Positions 20,480-31,871 are shown, numbered from the stretch's first letter. The stretch: DNA of 64,000 nucleotides from Coxiella-like endosymbiont (GCF_024730665.1 NZ_CP084737.1:186001-250000), one strand, 5' to 3'. A program made the numbers and translations. Notes: a model not told the origin generated them from the sequence alone.

Positions 20480-21978
20480 ATGGCACTAAAAGATAAAGAT
20501 CATCAAAAAGAAAATGAACAAATTACTCAGCGCAAGATAAAACTTGCCAAAATGCGAGAAAATGGGCAGGCCTATCCTAATGATTTTAAGCGAGATAATT
20601 TAGCTGCTGACCTCCATGCTGCCTATGAGCAATATGAGAGAGAAACATTAACTACCAAGATCGTTCATGTAAAAATGGCAGGACGCATAATGACACGCCG
20701 TCTTATGGGGAAAGCAAGCTTTACGCATATCCAGGATATGAGCGGTCGCATGCAAGTTTATGTCGCGCATAATAATCTGCCAGACGGAATTTATTCATTG
20801 TTTAAAACTTGGGATCTCGGCGATATTGTTGGTGTTGAAGGTATTCTTTTCAAAACAAAAACCGGGGAATTATCTGTTAAAGCAGAACAAATTCGCTTGC
20901 TGACAAAATCCTTGCGTCCGATGTCAGAAAAATTTCACGGTCTTCATGATCAGGAACAACGCTTCCGTCAACGTTACCTAGATTTAATTGTTAACGAATC
21001 TTCACGTCAAATTTTCTTGATTCGCTCGCAACTCATTGCCCAAATCCGTCATTTTCTTGATAACTGCGGATTTATTGAAGTTGAAACCCCCATGATGCAA
21101 CCATTGCCAGGCGGTGCGGCAGCACGTCCCTTTGAAACGCATCATAACGCTATGAATATGGATTTATTTCTGCGTATTGCTCCTGAACTATATTTAAAGC
21201 GTCTAGTTATAGGTGGCTTTGAGAAGGTATATGAGATTAATCGTAACTTTCGTAACGAAGGAATTTCAACTCACCATAATCCGGAATTTACGATGCTTGA
21301 GTTCTATCAAGCCTATACTACTTATTATGATTTAATGATGCTGACCGAGGAGATGATTCGCCATTTGGCTGAAAAAATTTTCGGCACGTTGCAGTTAATT
21401 TATCAAAAAGTTAAAATTGACTTAAGTAAACCTTTCCGGCGTTTATCTTTGCGCGATGCTATTTTGCAATCTTGTCCTATGATAAAAGCAGATCAAATTG
21501 ATAATTTCGATAAAGCACGTGCTTTAGCCAATCAATATGGAATTGCAACACCTATACATTATGGATTAGGTAAGATTCAAACGAAATTGTTTGAAAAACT
21601 GGTTGAAGAAAAATTGCAGCAACCGGTTTTTATTACGCATTTCCCTAAGGAAGTTTCCCCCTATCACGTACTAATGAAGAAAATGAGTTTGTTACGGATC
21701 GTTTTGAATTTTATGTAGGGGGTCGTGAAATTGCGAATGGATTTTCTGAATTAAATGACCCTAGAGATCAGGCAGCCCGTTTTCGTGAACAATTAAAAGC
21801 ACGTGATGCAGGTGATTTAGAAGCAATGAGTTTCGATGAAGATTACATTACGGCGCTTGAATACGGGCTCCCTCCCACAGCAGGAGAAGGTATTGGCATT
21901 GATCGTTTAGTTATGCTATTTACTGACAAAGTATCCATTCGTGATGTGATTTTATTTCCGTTATTGCGATCGAAGTGA
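20480..21978 (+). pseudogene. lysS: lysS, lysyl-tRNA synthetase (class II), one frameshift
   Basis: Charges tRNA-Lys. The OB-fold anticodon domain precedes class II motif 1 (IRHFLDNCGFIEVETPMMQ), motif 2 (EKVYEINRNFRNEG, HNPEFTMLEFYQAY) and motif 3 ([12 protein letters not shown]). The frame breaks in the C5 run at 21657-21661. One added C gives [23 protein letters not shown] and a 499-residue protein of normal size ending LFPLLRSK. The start ATG 20480 (MALKDKDH) is preferred to an upstream alternative. All active-site motifs survive, so the gene is probably functional if the break is a sequencing error. Confidence 0.9.
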
Positions 21979-22141
21979 AGTAAGATTTGTTATTGTCCCA
22001 TCTCATCGCTCTTAGCAGCAGCCGTACAGTTTAAACAACCAGTCAATCCTGCAGGACTATGCTAAGAGTACAGGAGAAATTAAATGATATTCCTTCTTGG
22101 CATAGGATCAATGAGTAATAAGCTACAGACGAGGAAAGTAG

Positions 22142-22909
22142 TCATGCCGTAGGGTAAGGAGCTTTTTCCAGATTTTTCAAGTGAAAGTGATTTAAAATAA
22201 TTTCCTTTTCAAGGGAATGGTCTTGAAGTACAGCTAGTAATTCATATTCAGCGTTCTCATTTTGAGCTGATTCCACCACAATCCCAACAGGTTGGTCATT
22301 TTGATTTTTTAGTTCCTCGCCTGGTTCTGGTTTCTTGTTGCCAATTACATGCGCGCGATAAAGATGACGTTTTAATTTGCCAAGATATTCGCTTCGTGCA
22401 ATAATTTCTTGTCCGGTGTAACAACCTTTATTGAAGGTTACACCGCCCCATTTTTGTAAGTTAATCATTTGAGGGATTAGTACATCGCTAGTTTTAGGAT
22501 AAATCCAAACCCAGCCCGATTTGATATTTGCCAAGCGCCAGGTATTTTCGTCCATTTCTTTTAGAACTATTTCTGACCCACAGTATTCCACTGCCCTTGT
22601 ATTATCAGCATTATCAGTAGATGTTAATTCCACTTTTGAAAAAACGGCGTATTTTTTTAAATGAGTAATAGTAGGTTCAATCATAGATTTTGGTAAAAGA
22701 AAATAATAATTTTCGTTTCGTTGTAAGATGAAAAAGTTTGCCATCATTCGACCTTTGTGATTACAGCAAGCGCTGAATAAACAACGCGTTTCGTTGATTT
22801 CACGCATGTCACAGGTTAATTGTCCTTGAAGGAAGGCAAAGGCATTTTTGCCTGTGATGGCGATGAGACCAAAACAATAAACTGGAATAAAAGCGGAAGA
22901 TAATGGCAT
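22142..22909 (-). CDS. ygfZ: folate-binding protein YgfZ
   Basis: GcvT-like tetrahydrofolate-dependent protein that helps repair or assemble certain Fe-S enzymes. The 255-residue protein has LQGQLTCDMREI, the hallmark KGCYTGQEIIAR motif with its conserved cysteine, and GVVES-like sequence near the C-terminus. E. coli YgfZ is 326 residues, so this one is compact, but the signature region is complete. It stands alone on the minus strand. Confidence 0.88.
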   Translation of the reverse strand: MPLSSAFIPVYCFGLIAITGKNAFAFLQGQLTCDMREINETRCLFSACCNHKGRMMANFFILQRNENYYFLLPKSMIEPTITHLKKYAVFSKVELTSTDNADNTRAVEYCGSEIVLKEMDENTWRLANIKSGWVWIYPKTSDVLIPQMINLQKWGGVTFNKGCYTGQEIIARSEYLGKLKRHLYRAHVIGNKKPEPGEELKNQNDQPVGIVVESAQNENAEYELLAVLQDHSLEKEIILNHFHLKNLEKAPYPTA

Positions 22910-23479
22910 GACGATAGTCTACCGGATTGTAGGTAGATTGTCATCTTATTGTAACTATGGAGATTTCTTGCTTTTTAATTCAAAATCATTAATCATCGTT
23001 CTAGGTTGTCAATGATCCTTTTGGCTTCGCTCGTTATATCTATTGCTGCTTTTTGTATGTTAGAGTGTTTCATTTAGGGATCCCTTCCAATTTTCTTGCT
23101 ATTTTAGGACGTCTTAATATAGGAGTGCCGCTTTTTAAGAAATAGTTTTTGTCTAAGAATTTTATTATGGTAGTGCGGTAACAGAGTGGAAACGATTAGT
23201 TATGAGTGGTTTTATTGGGCGTATTTAGTGTTAACACATAGGTGGGTTGACGAAATTCGATGACTGAAGTATAGGGTGGTTGTTTCTACCAAGAAACCTT
23301 TTTATAAAAAATTAGGAAATTTAATTTATATCAATGGGGCTTTTCTTCGCGTTTGATGTGTTTCTTCTATCGTCATGATGTTCTTTTTGTATTACGGGCT
23401 CATCCATATATACATGAGCCTATCTCATCCATATATACATGAGCCTATTCTATATTCTAAGTGGTCTGAAATCTCTTTT
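22910..23479. other. gene-free stretch with a tandem repeat
   Basis: About 570 bp between the start of ygfZ and the 3' end of ogt. Only the duplicated hairpin at 23399-23448 stands out. Confidence 0.5.
23399..23448. repeat. 25-bp tandem duplication, each copy a small hairpin
   Basis: Two identical 25-bp units (23399-23423 and 23424-23448). The first copy, with two preceding bases, folds as GGCTCAT / ATGAGCC around an AT-rich 10-nt loop; the second has a shorter stem. The pair lies about 30 bp beyond the ogt stop codon and could help end the rpsP-to-ogt transcript. Confidence 0.65.
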
Positions 23480-23977
23480 TTAGTCCAGTTGTGTACACGG
23501 TTGACAAATTTCTTCATGCTGTAAAAGCCAGCGTTTAATTCCCAGAAGCGAGCCCTTAGTGATACTCCTATATCCCCCTAAATCGTTTGCAGCAACGAGG
23601 CGGTGGCATGGAATAATAATAGGAATGGGGTTTTTCCGACAGGCATTGCCAATGGGTTGGGCTTTCGTATTTAGCCATTTGGCTAATTCTGCATAGCTTT
23701 GCGTAGTGCCAACTGGGATTTTTTGCAAGGCATCTAATACAGATTGTTGAAAAGGTGTGACATCCAGCGTCAGTGGAAGATCAAACGGAAATTTAGGATC
23801 TGCAAAATAACATAATAGCTGTTCCACTGTTTCTTTAGCCACTATCGTTTTAGGTTTGATTATAAGCTCACTATCGTGTAGATAATCAATGCCGAGTAAA
23901 AATCGGTCTGGCGCGTGAACACCAATTTTCCCAACCGGCGTTGCAACAGTGGCTTGATAGATAATATCGTCTGACAT
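23480..23977 (-). CDS. ogt: methylated-DNA--protein-cysteine methyltransferase
   Basis: Removes alkyl groups from O6-alkylguanine by transfer to its own cysteine. The active-site motif IPCHRLV and the preceding VGTTQSYAELA and NACRKNPIPII are clear. The frame is open upstream into rplS, but homology and position (7 bp after the rplS stop) favour the ATG at 23977 (MSDDIIYQ), giving 165 residues. One of the few DNA repair genes in the window. Confidence 0.9.
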   Translation of the reverse strand: MSDDIIYQATVATPVGKIGVHAPDRFLLGIDYLHDSELIIKPKTIVAKETVEQLLCYFADPKFPFDLPLTLDVTPFQQSVLDALQKIPVGTTQSYAELAKWLNTKAQPIGNACRKNPIPIIIPCHRLVAANDLGGYRSITKGSLLGIKRWLLQHEEICQPCTQLD

Positions 23978-23984
23978 ACAGCAA

Positions 23985-24332
23985 TTAAATTTTTTCTTTA
24001 ATTTTCGCCTTACGGCCTTCCAGATTACGCAAATAATAAAGTTTAGCACGGCGCACATCACCATGGCGCTTTACATCAACGGAAGCAATTAAGGGACTAT
24101 AAAGTTGGAAAACCCGTTCTATACCTTCCCCATGCGACACTTTACGAACTGTAAAAGATGAATTTAAACCACGGTTACGTTTAGCAATAACTAATCCTTC
24201 AAAAGCCTGAAGACGCTCACGGTTCCCTTCTTTCACTTTCACTTGTACGATCACTGTGTCACCGACACGAAAATTCTGAATTTTTCTATCCTGAATTTGC
24301 TCTGCCTCAAGTGCCTGGATAATCTTATTCAT
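23985..24332 (-). CDS. rplS: 50S ribosomal protein L19
   Basis: L19 lies at the 30S-50S interface. The 115-residue protein has [35 protein letters not shown]-type sequence, [16 protein letters not shown] and [17 protein letters not shown], all hallmarks. Its start overlaps the trmD stop by 4 bp, consistent with the rpsP-rimM-trmD-rplS operon. Confidence 0.97.
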   Translation of the reverse strand: MNKIIQALEAEQIQDRKIQNFRVGDTVIVQVKVKEGNRERLQAFEGLVIAKRNRGLNSSFTVRKVSHGEGIERVFQLYSPLIASVDVKRHGDVRRAKLYYLRNLEGRKAKIKEKI

Positions 24333-25062
24333 GATAATTCCTCAATAAATTCGTCAAGCAACCGCTGCTCATCTTCAGTTAAGGAACGTCTTTGTAGCAG
24401 ATCTTTGCGCCTTTGCCAAGTCCTTCCAAGAGATTGTTTAAGCCGCCATCTGGCAATAGCAGCATGATTGCCGCTTAAGAGGACCTCAGGGACTGAGCAG
24501 CCTGCGATTTTTTCTGGTCTGGTATAATGTGGGAAATCTAGGAAACCTGAAGTGAACGAGTCTTGAGAAGCGGAATCTTCATGACCCAAGGTGCCATGAA
24601 GAAGTCGGGTTATTGCATCAATGAAGACCATAGCGGGAAGTTCGCCACCACTGACAATATAGTCACCGATCGACCATTCTTCATCTATTTCAGCTTCAAT
24701 TATACGCTCATCAATGCCTTCGTAGCGCCCAGCTATGAGCACAAATCGGCTACTGCGAGCTTTTTCTAAGATAACGGATTGCGTTAAGGGTTTTCCTTGA
24801 GGACTTAAGTAAATTACTTCTGTGGTTTGTCCTAATGCCAATTTCGCGGCCGTCAAGGCTGCCTGAAGCGGTTCAAATTTCATAACCATCCCTGGGCCAC
24901 CGCCATAAGGTCGATCATCCACGGTACGACGTGGATCAGAGGTATAATCTCTTGGGTTCCAAAAGAAAGCTTCAGTAAGCGGTATTCCAGGGCGCGACCA
25001 ACCACACCGTACTTTAGAAACTTAAACATTTCAGGAAAAAGGGTAATGAGGCCAATTTGCAT
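24329..25062 (-). pseudogene. trmD: trmD, tRNA (guanine37-N1)-methyltransferase, one frameshift
   Basis: SPOUT methyltransferase that methylates G37 of tRNAs and prevents frameshifting. The N-terminal part reads MQIGLITLFPEMF. After a frame break come [45 protein letters not shown] and [10 protein letters not shown]. Adding one T in the coding-strand T4 run (plus A4, 24961-24964) gives [19 protein letters not shown] and 244 residues, the normal size. The start lies 1 bp after the rimM stop. The gene is usually essential. Confidence 0.9.
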
Positions 25063-25063
25063 A

Positions 25064-25564
25064 TTAAAAATCTGCCCCCCAATCAACTATAATACTATTT
25101 TCTTCCACGTTAACAGATTTAATTACTTTTGAGATGTAAGGAATTGCCCGTTCATGGTATCTATCTTTCACGATTAGGACATCGTTTGCAGTTGTCTCAA
25201 TCAGCGAGGTAACAGTTCCGAAATTAAGGCCATCGATAGAAATAACGCGCAAACCAATTAAATCAAACCAATAATACTCACCCTCTTTTAAAGAGGGCAG
25301 AGCCCCACGTTCAATCGCAATAAAACCGTTTGTATAATATTTTACGGTTTCAGGATCTTCTATCCCTTCTAGTTTTACAATCAAAAATGGACCGCATATT
25401 TTTCCACTCTGTATGGTAACTATTTGTGATGCGTCGCGGCGCTGGACCTGCCAGATTTTATAATCTAGCAAGTTTTCAATAGGATCGGTAAAAGAAACAA
25501 CTTTTATCCAGCCACGGACACCATGAGGCTTAGTAAAGCGTCCCATAATGACTTTGTTGGGCAT
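25064..25564 (-). CDS. rimM: ribosome maturation factor RimM
   Basis: Assists 30S maturation by binding S19. The RimM N-terminal domain (MGRFTKPHGVRGWIKV) is followed by a PRC-barrel region (EGEYYWFDLIGLRV, IPYISKVI). The ATG at 25564 (MPNKVIMG), with AGAGAG upstream, is preferred to the GTG at 25588. Length about 166 residues. It is the second gene of the rpsP operon. No disruption is seen. Confidence 0.92.
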   Translation of the reverse strand: MPNKVIMGRFTKPHGVRGWIKVVSFTDPIENLLDYKIWQVQRRDASQIVTIQSGKICGPFLIVKLEGIEDPETVKYYTNGFIAIERGALPSLKEGEYYWFDLIGLRVISIDGLNFGTVTSLIETTANDVLIVKDRYHERAIPYISKVIKSVNVEENSIIVDWGADF

Positions 25565-25696
25565 AAAAGCGCGTATCTCTCTAGCCACAAGGCACTTCTT
25601 CCACCTTTGCCTTTTCGATATTAGCTGCTTTATCTTGTACTTTTTGAGCCTCTGTAGACTGGCACTCAGACTGAAGATACCTGAGCTTACCTTTCC

Positions 25697-25964
25697 CTAA
25701 GATATTTTTTTAGCTTTTTCAGAGGATTTTTCGAGCTTTTTAATCAAATGTTGTACACGCAAAGTAGCTTGCGCTCCTTGGCTGAGCCAATAGACCATGC
25801 GCTCTTTTTCCACTTGTAGTATGACATTACAGCCCTTAGCCACAGGATTGTAACAACCTATGCGTTCAATAAACCGACCATCGCGCGGCCGGCGACAATC
25901 GGCTACCACAATCTGATAGAATGGATTTTTTTCTGCCTCTGCGGGCAAGACGAATAACTACCAT
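25697..25964 (-). pseudogene. rpsP: rpsP, 30S ribosomal protein S16, frame break near the start
   Basis: The first codons [13 protein letters not shown] (ATG at 25964) are S16-like but out of frame with [28 protein letters not shown], the rest of S16. The break lies in an A7 tract on the coding strand (plus T7, 25926-25932). Unlike the other breaks here, restoration needs two added bases (A9, giving RKKNPFY, the family's usual spacing) or one removed base. The alternative in-frame start inside the gene would skip the conserved N-terminal strand. S16 is essential, so a working version must exist somewhere or the base count is wrong. First gene of the rpsP-rimM-trmD-rplS unit. Confidence 0.88.
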
Positions 25965-26051
25965 GTAGCTACCTGCATTCGTTGAATGGCAAGCATTTTA
26001 TGTGAATTAGAGGTTAGATGCAATAGGAAAATTTAAACAGATTTATCGTAA

Positions 26052-27424
26052 TTACTTAGGAGTAAAGTGGTTAAATAAGTCATTGGGGAGCTGACCTTGC
26101 ATTTGCTTAAGTCTTTTATTCACTTTTTCACCTTTCATGCGCTTTACCATCTTTTGCATCTGATCGAATTGTTTTAAGAGCTTATTGACGTCTTGAAGTG
26201 TGGTTCCTGAACCGTTGGAGATACGACGCTTGCGAGAGCCATTAATTAGTGTAGGAAAACGACGTTCTTTTAGTGTCATTGATTGTATAATAGCCTGCAT
26301 CTTTACCAGTAATTTATCATCGAAAATCACAGCTGCTCCTTTAGGAAGTTGGGCTATTCTGGGGAATTTACCTAATAATGATTGTAAACCGCCCATTTTC
26401 TTCATCTGCTGTAATTGCGTCAAGAAATCATCGAAGTTAAAATTCTTACCTTTTTTCAATTTTTTCGCAATTTTTTCCGCCTTTTTTTGTCAACTTTACG
26501 TTTGGCTTCTTCAACCAGGCTAACAATATCACCCATCCCCAAAATACGCGACGCCATACGCTCAGGATAGAATGGTTCGAGGTCGTCCATTTTTTCACCT
26601 ACACCCATAAATTTAATAGGCTTTTCCGTAATCATGCGCATCGAGAGGGCAACGCCACCGCGGGCATCGCCCTCTGTTTTTGTCAAGATCACACCGGTTA
26701 AAGGCAAGGAGTCACTAAATAATTTTGCCACGTTAACTGCGTCTTGACCCATCATACTATCTACCACTAATAGCATTTCAGTGGGATCTACGGTGTCGCT
26801 AATCGCTTTCATTTCTTGCATTAATTCGTCGTTGATATGTAAACGGCCAGCTGTGTCCAGAATCAGCACATCGATGAATTGCTTGTTAGCGTATTTTAAA
26901 GCGGCAGTGGCAATATCTGTCGGTTTTTGATGTGTTTGTGTTCTGAAAAATTGAGCATTTGCTTGTTGAGCCAAAGTTTCGAGTTGGTTGATGGCTGCTG
27001 GACGATAAATGTCTGCAGAAGCAACCAACACTGATTTTTTACGAGTTTCTTGCAACCATAGCGCCAATTTGGCGACGGTAGTGGTCTTACCTGAACCTTG
27101 TAAACCAGCTACAACGATGACGATAGGCAATTTGGCATTAAGATTAATATCGGATTCCTTATCGCCAAGAATGTGGGTCAGTTCGTCTTGAATCTTCTTG
27201 ATTAAAGCGTCACCTGGACGAATGTTCCAAGTAACTTCTTGTCCGACAGCTTTTTCCCGGACCCGATCAATAAAATTATTGATGACCACTAAAGCAACAT
27301 CCGCTTCTAAAAGCGCAGAGCGAATGTCATGCAATGTCGATTGAATATTTTCTTCTGTCAACCGCCCTAAGCCACGGATCTTGTTAATGCTAGTTGTTAA
27401 ACGATGAGCTAGGTTATCAAACAT
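26052..27424 (-). pseudogene. ffh: ffh, signal recognition particle protein, one frameshift
   Basis: SRP GTPase that targets inner-membrane proteins. The N domain, then G domain with GLQGSGKTTT (107-116), DTAGRLH, TKTEGDARGG and FMGVGEKMDDLEPF, lie in the first frame. The methionine-rich M domain (MKKMGGLQSLLG, RRISNGSGTTLQDVNKLLKQF) lies in the second. The break is in an A7 run on the coding strand (plus T7, 26482-26488). One added A gives DKKKAEKIAKKLKKGKNF and 457 residues. Ffh is essential and both parts are conserved. It lies 88 bp downstream of rpsP on the same strand. Confidence 0.9.
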
Positions 27425-28463
27425 GTGAAAAGTATAGCAAATATGTTACGCTCGATCATGTGAATATTTTGACGTTGTCTGGGACAGTTGTCTTTCACTT
27501 TTTATCCTGTTGTTAGTTTTTCTTGGGTGTTTGGTTGTTGAAACAACGACCATATGTGCTTGTTTATTTGCTGTCAATCGTTACTGTCTGTTGTCCTAGT
27601 GACGGTGGGGTTTCATAAGTGATTTAGCTGTTAAAGAACGTTTTTCGTGTCATCGTCCCAATGAGTTTTCGAAAAATTACGGACTTACCCCAATGTAAAA
27701 AATGGTCTCTTGAAGATATTTTAGCGCTATCGAAGTGAGCGATTTTACGACGCCATTAATTTATCCATCGGAGAAGGGGTGGACGTGTACAGCACAGGCT
27801 CTATTTACCATGGACATGATCTTTGTTGGTCGCCGAGTAAGCTTTGGTTCTGCTAGATGGTCAAATCAATGTACGTGATTTACATCATTTTACTCAGGGA
27901 ATTTTTCAACGGAAAGCCAAATGTTGGCGGTTTAATCATCTGTCATTTAGAAAGCATCCCCCCGTTTCAGGGCGGGTGTTCGATTTATTGCATAGATAAA
28001 TGGATCTCGGAATAATGATCCTGGAGTTATTAGTTACTTTATTGCTTTTGCTGGTTTTTATTTACTTTTTCCTGTATGGCACATCTTTATAAGTGGTGTA
28101 TTTCGCTAATTAATATCAGCTAGTTAACGTGTAGAGCAACAATTGAAGGAGGATAACTGATAACATTGTGTGGTACAATGGTAATGATGGCAACATTGCG
28201 ATGTGAGTTGGAAGGGCAGATCGTGTAAGTATCAAACACAAAAGTGCCTGTGTGTTTTTATAGAAAATATCCATCAGAATTACCGTCTTTTAGTGCAACA
28301 TTAAATAAACCTATTTGACCGTTGAAGTATTAAAAGCAAGGTGGTTAGCCAGGGACTTTTTATTTTCTCCTCGTCAAAAAAAACACAGTGAGTTTGGTGC
28401 GACTCAGGGTGGTTTTTCAGCTTGATCATGATATAATTGCCCAGTTTATTGTAAGAACGGTTG
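27425..28463. other. 1-kb gene-free stretch, possible gene remnants
   Basis: Divergent spacer between ffh and adk. On the plus strand, a short frame from 27661 and another between about 27840 and 28000 look weakly coding but are interrupted by stops. I cannot assign a family. It is probably a decayed gene. Confidence 0.4.
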
Positions 28464-29162
28464 ATGAAGAAGATACGAATCATCCTATTGGGAATGCCAG
28501 GGGCCGGTAAAGGCACGCAGGCAGAGTTCATCTCTGACTCATTGGGTATTCCAAAGATTTCAACCGGAGAGATACTGCGTTTAGCAATCAAAGCCGAAAC
28601 GCCATTTACAAAGCCATCCCTAGGAGATGATGTAAAGAAGATAATAGAAAACGGGGGTCTGGTATCAGATGCAATTATGATTGCGCTGATAAAAAAGCGA
28701 GTTAATCATCCAGATTGTAAAAATGGTTTTTTGCTTGATGGATTTCCGCGAACGACTATACAAGCAGAAGCATTACGTGCTGCGTGCATTAAAATCGATG
28801 CAGTAATTGATATTGAAGTACCAGAAGAAGAAATCATTTCCCGTATGACAGGTCGGCTTATTCATCCCGCTTCAGGACGGACTTATCACCGACTTTATAA
28901 TCCTCCCAAATCGCCTAATAAGGACGATGTGACAGGTGAGCCGCTAATACAGCGTATTGATGATCATGAAGAAACAGCTCATAAACGATTAGCTGTTTAT
29001 CGGGAGCAGACCAGTCCGTTAAGCGATTATTACGCAGAGTGGGGCAAATCCTGTGATCCTAATCTCCGAAAATATCATCGTATTTCTGGTTTAGGGAGTG
29101 TGGATGAAGTTCGTGATCGCATTTTAAAGATAATTGGAATTGGTAAAGAAGTTTTTAATTGA
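28464..29162 (+). CDS. adk: adenylate kinase
   Basis: Interconverts ATP, ADP and AMP. The P-loop GMPGAGKGT is at about 10-18, with the AMP-binding region ISTGEILR, GFPRTTIQAEAL, the lid start TGRLIHPASGRTYH and QRIDDHEETAHKRL. About 232 residues, a long-lid type without zinc cysteines. The ATG at 28464 is preferred to a TTG one codon upstream. It appears intact. Confidence 0.95.
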   Translation: MKKIRIILLGMPGAGKGTQAEFISDSLGIPKISTGEILRLAIKAETPFTKPSLGDDVKKIIENGGLVSDAIMIALIKKRVNHPDCKNGFLLDGFPRTTIQAEALRAACIKIDAVIDIEVPEEEIISRMTGRLIHPASGRTYHRLYNPPKSPNKDDVTGEPLIQRIDDHEETAHKRLAVYREQTSPLSDYYAEWGKSCDPNLRKYHRISGLGSVDEVRDRILKIIGIGKEVFN

Positions 29163-29977
29163 GTCTCATGAGAATTGACACAAGATAATTTTTATGATAT
29201 TTTTCCCTGACATGATTCAGTTGTTGTCGATTTCTGCGCTGGATTAGTGCCGTTGCCTGCAGAGAAGATTTGTAAAAGATGGTTAGTTATTGCGACTTGA
29301 TTATTACGACATTATCTTTGGTATAGATGTCAATATTGGAAAAGAAAACACTTACTGAAGATCTGTTATCTCTGTTCCCGATATGATGGTTTTATGAGGT
29401 CGAGTTTCAAATAGACTTAACACGGACAGTCTGCTCGTTTTTTCCAAAAATTTATCTTAACGTTACGTTTTTTGAAAGTCTCAATTTTTTAGCTTTAGTA
29501 GCAGCTACTTCGAGTGTAGCTTCCTTTCGGAGTGTAATCAAGTTTACAAGCCACATCTTATATTTTTCTTTTCGCTTTTACCGGTATTGTTCCTCTCTAA
29601 TTTTAGATTTGGATGACAAAAAACATATTTTTCACAGAAAATAAACATGTTTAAAGAATTAAGTATATTTTTTGTCAAAATAGTAAGGGATCGGAAATGG
29701 AAAAATATGAAGGGAAATTGCATAATATAGTAGTTATGGATGACTATCATGAAAGATTTCGCGGAAATTTATCTTAGTTGGAATACTAATAGGTGAATTT
29801 TAGATCTTGAGTTAGGTAAGATTCATCATTGTTACATGACACCAATTTGGTAGAGGATAGGGGGAGGTAGAATGAAAATTTTTGGAATTCATTGTGGTTA
29901 TATTGAATTAAGCCGTAGTGATATGTATAGCAGTGCATTTCTCAATAGCACGTAATTAAAAATTCAGCAGGATTTGT
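29163..29977. other. 0.8-kb gene-free stretch
   Basis: No frame resembles a known family. The region lies between adk and the antiporter gene and may contain eroded coding DNA. Confidence 0.5.
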
Positions 29978-31149
29978 ATGCTTGAGCATAATCTTATCTT
30001 TTCTATTTTTCTTATTTTCACAGGCGCGGCTATTTTATCCACCTTTGCCTTAGTAACACGCCAATCGATGCTGGTAGCCTATATTTTGCTAGGCATTTTG
30101 TTTGGGCCGTGGGGATTAAGGCTCATTGATAATGTAGACATGCTTCGCACGGTCAGCGATGTAGGTATCATATTTTTACTGTTCCTTTTAGGATTGAATC
30201 TGCCACCGCAAAAATTGATCACCATGTTTAAAGAAATCAAATGGATTGGGTTAATTAGTTCATTAGTCTTTACGACGATTGGCTATCTGGTGACTTATTT
30301 TTTGGGTATTTATGGATGGAATGCCTAGTGGTTGGTAGTGCAATGATGTTTTCTAGCACCATCATTGGCATCAAATTGTTACCTACGACGATTTTGCATC
30401 ATCAACATACCGGTGAGGTGATGATTAGTGTTTTGTTGTTGCAAGACTTGATTGCCATTGCCGTCTTGTTTTTGCTACATGGCATGGGACACGGAGGACA
30501 CGTATTGATTGATGTTGCGTTACTAATATTTGGATTCCCCGCGACTCTAATTTTTGCTTATTTATTTCATCGCTTTGTCTTGTTTCCTTTGTTTTCGAAA
30601 TTTAATCGCGTTAAAGAATATCTGTTTTTATTAGCCATTGGCTGGTGTTTAAGCATGGCTGAATTAGCCTCTGTGTTAGGATTGTCGGCTGAGATTGGCG
30701 CTTTTATAGCGGGGGTTAGTCTCGCCTCACGGCTTCCGGTATCAGTTTATATTTCTGAAAGCTTGAAGCCCGTTCGGGATTTCTTTTTGGTATTATTTTT
30801 CTTTTCTGTAGGAGCAACGTTTAACTTACGGTTCTTACCAGATGTTATTATCCCCTCGCTAATTTTGCTAGTGTTATTGATGATGACAAAGCCCATCATT
30901 TATCGAGTATTATTGCGATGGATGGGCGAATCGAAACAGGTAGCTTGGGAAGTAGGGATACGATTGGCCCAAATCAGTGAATTTTCGTTGATTATTGCTT
31001 ATGTAGCATTAGCCAACCATTTAATCAGTGATAAAGCAGCTTATTTAATCGAAGCAACGACAATATTATCGTTTGTCATATCCTCCTATTGGGTAGTCAT
31101 GCAATATCCAACACCAATGGCTGTATCTGACCGTTTACGACGGGATTGA
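29978..31149 (+). pseudogene. CPA2-family cation:proton antiporter, one frameshift
   Basis: Membrane antiporter of the monovalent cation:proton antiporter-2 (KefB-like) family. Hydrophobic helices run through the protein, with LGILFGPWGLRLI, LLFLLGLNL, MMFSSTIIGIKLL, LLLQDLIAI and LGLSAEIGAFIAGVSLA typical of the family. The frame breaks near 30310-30325 (GGATGGAATGCC). One added base in that area, for example a third G, joins YGW to ECLVVGSAMMF. The reconstructed protein is about 390 residues, with only the membrane domain and no KTN regulatory domain. Which ion it moves cannot be told. Confidence 0.82.
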
Positions 31150-31871
31150 ACTGCTCCGAGGCTTTTGGAACAAAAACATGACTTTTACTCTGCCATTGTT
31201 TATGTTCAGCTATTAGGATGGTTTTATTTTGAAAGTTATTCAAAGTACCATGATTGGTTTGAACGTTTCCCGATTTCGCTGGGACTTAATATTGGGTACC
31301 AGGATTATTATTCTTCTACTACTATGCTATTTAAGTGGTTTGTAATATGTCATTTATTGACTATCGTAGAGATATTTAACTATCACCCTATCCCTTTTAA
31401 TAGTATTTCATGAATATACGTTCTTTAATCAGGGAAATGAGATTCAGCCGACTACAACTCAGATATTTACACACATCTATCAGCGTTTTGCTATATTTTT
31501 TCGTTTTGATTTTGATGTTAGTGATGAGGAGTTTGAAATGCTTTGGCGATCAGACAAGACAGGTTACTGTTTTCGAACGTAACGCTGTGTGTAAAAGATT
31601 ATGGATATTGATTAGCTGCTTTTACTAACCCTGAATTTGTGGTATCAACATTGTATTCATAGACAAAGCAACCACGCACCCGTGAAGCCAGTGGACAAGA
31701 TGAGGTTTAACAACATGCAGATGATAGGAAAATCAAACTGTTATCTCACGAAAACAAGGCTATTAGTTATTTAAATTTGATTAATCGTGTGTTGTGGTAT
31801 TGTAGTGTAGTTATATTATTTATAACTAGCTTAGGCTTGATCATTTTAAAATGTAAAGTAGGCAGTAGATT
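31150..31871. other. gene-free stretch between antiporter and aceE
   Basis: Two short plus-strand frames (31165-31413, 31410-31628) have no family signature, atypical composition and no good ribosome binding site. I treat them as chance. Confidence 0.5.

Noticed and set aside
31165-31628. Two consecutive plus-strand open frames of 82 and 72 codons before aceE
   Set aside because: No family resemblance, no ribosome binding site, and aromatic-rich composition typical of AT-rich noncoding DNA read by chance.
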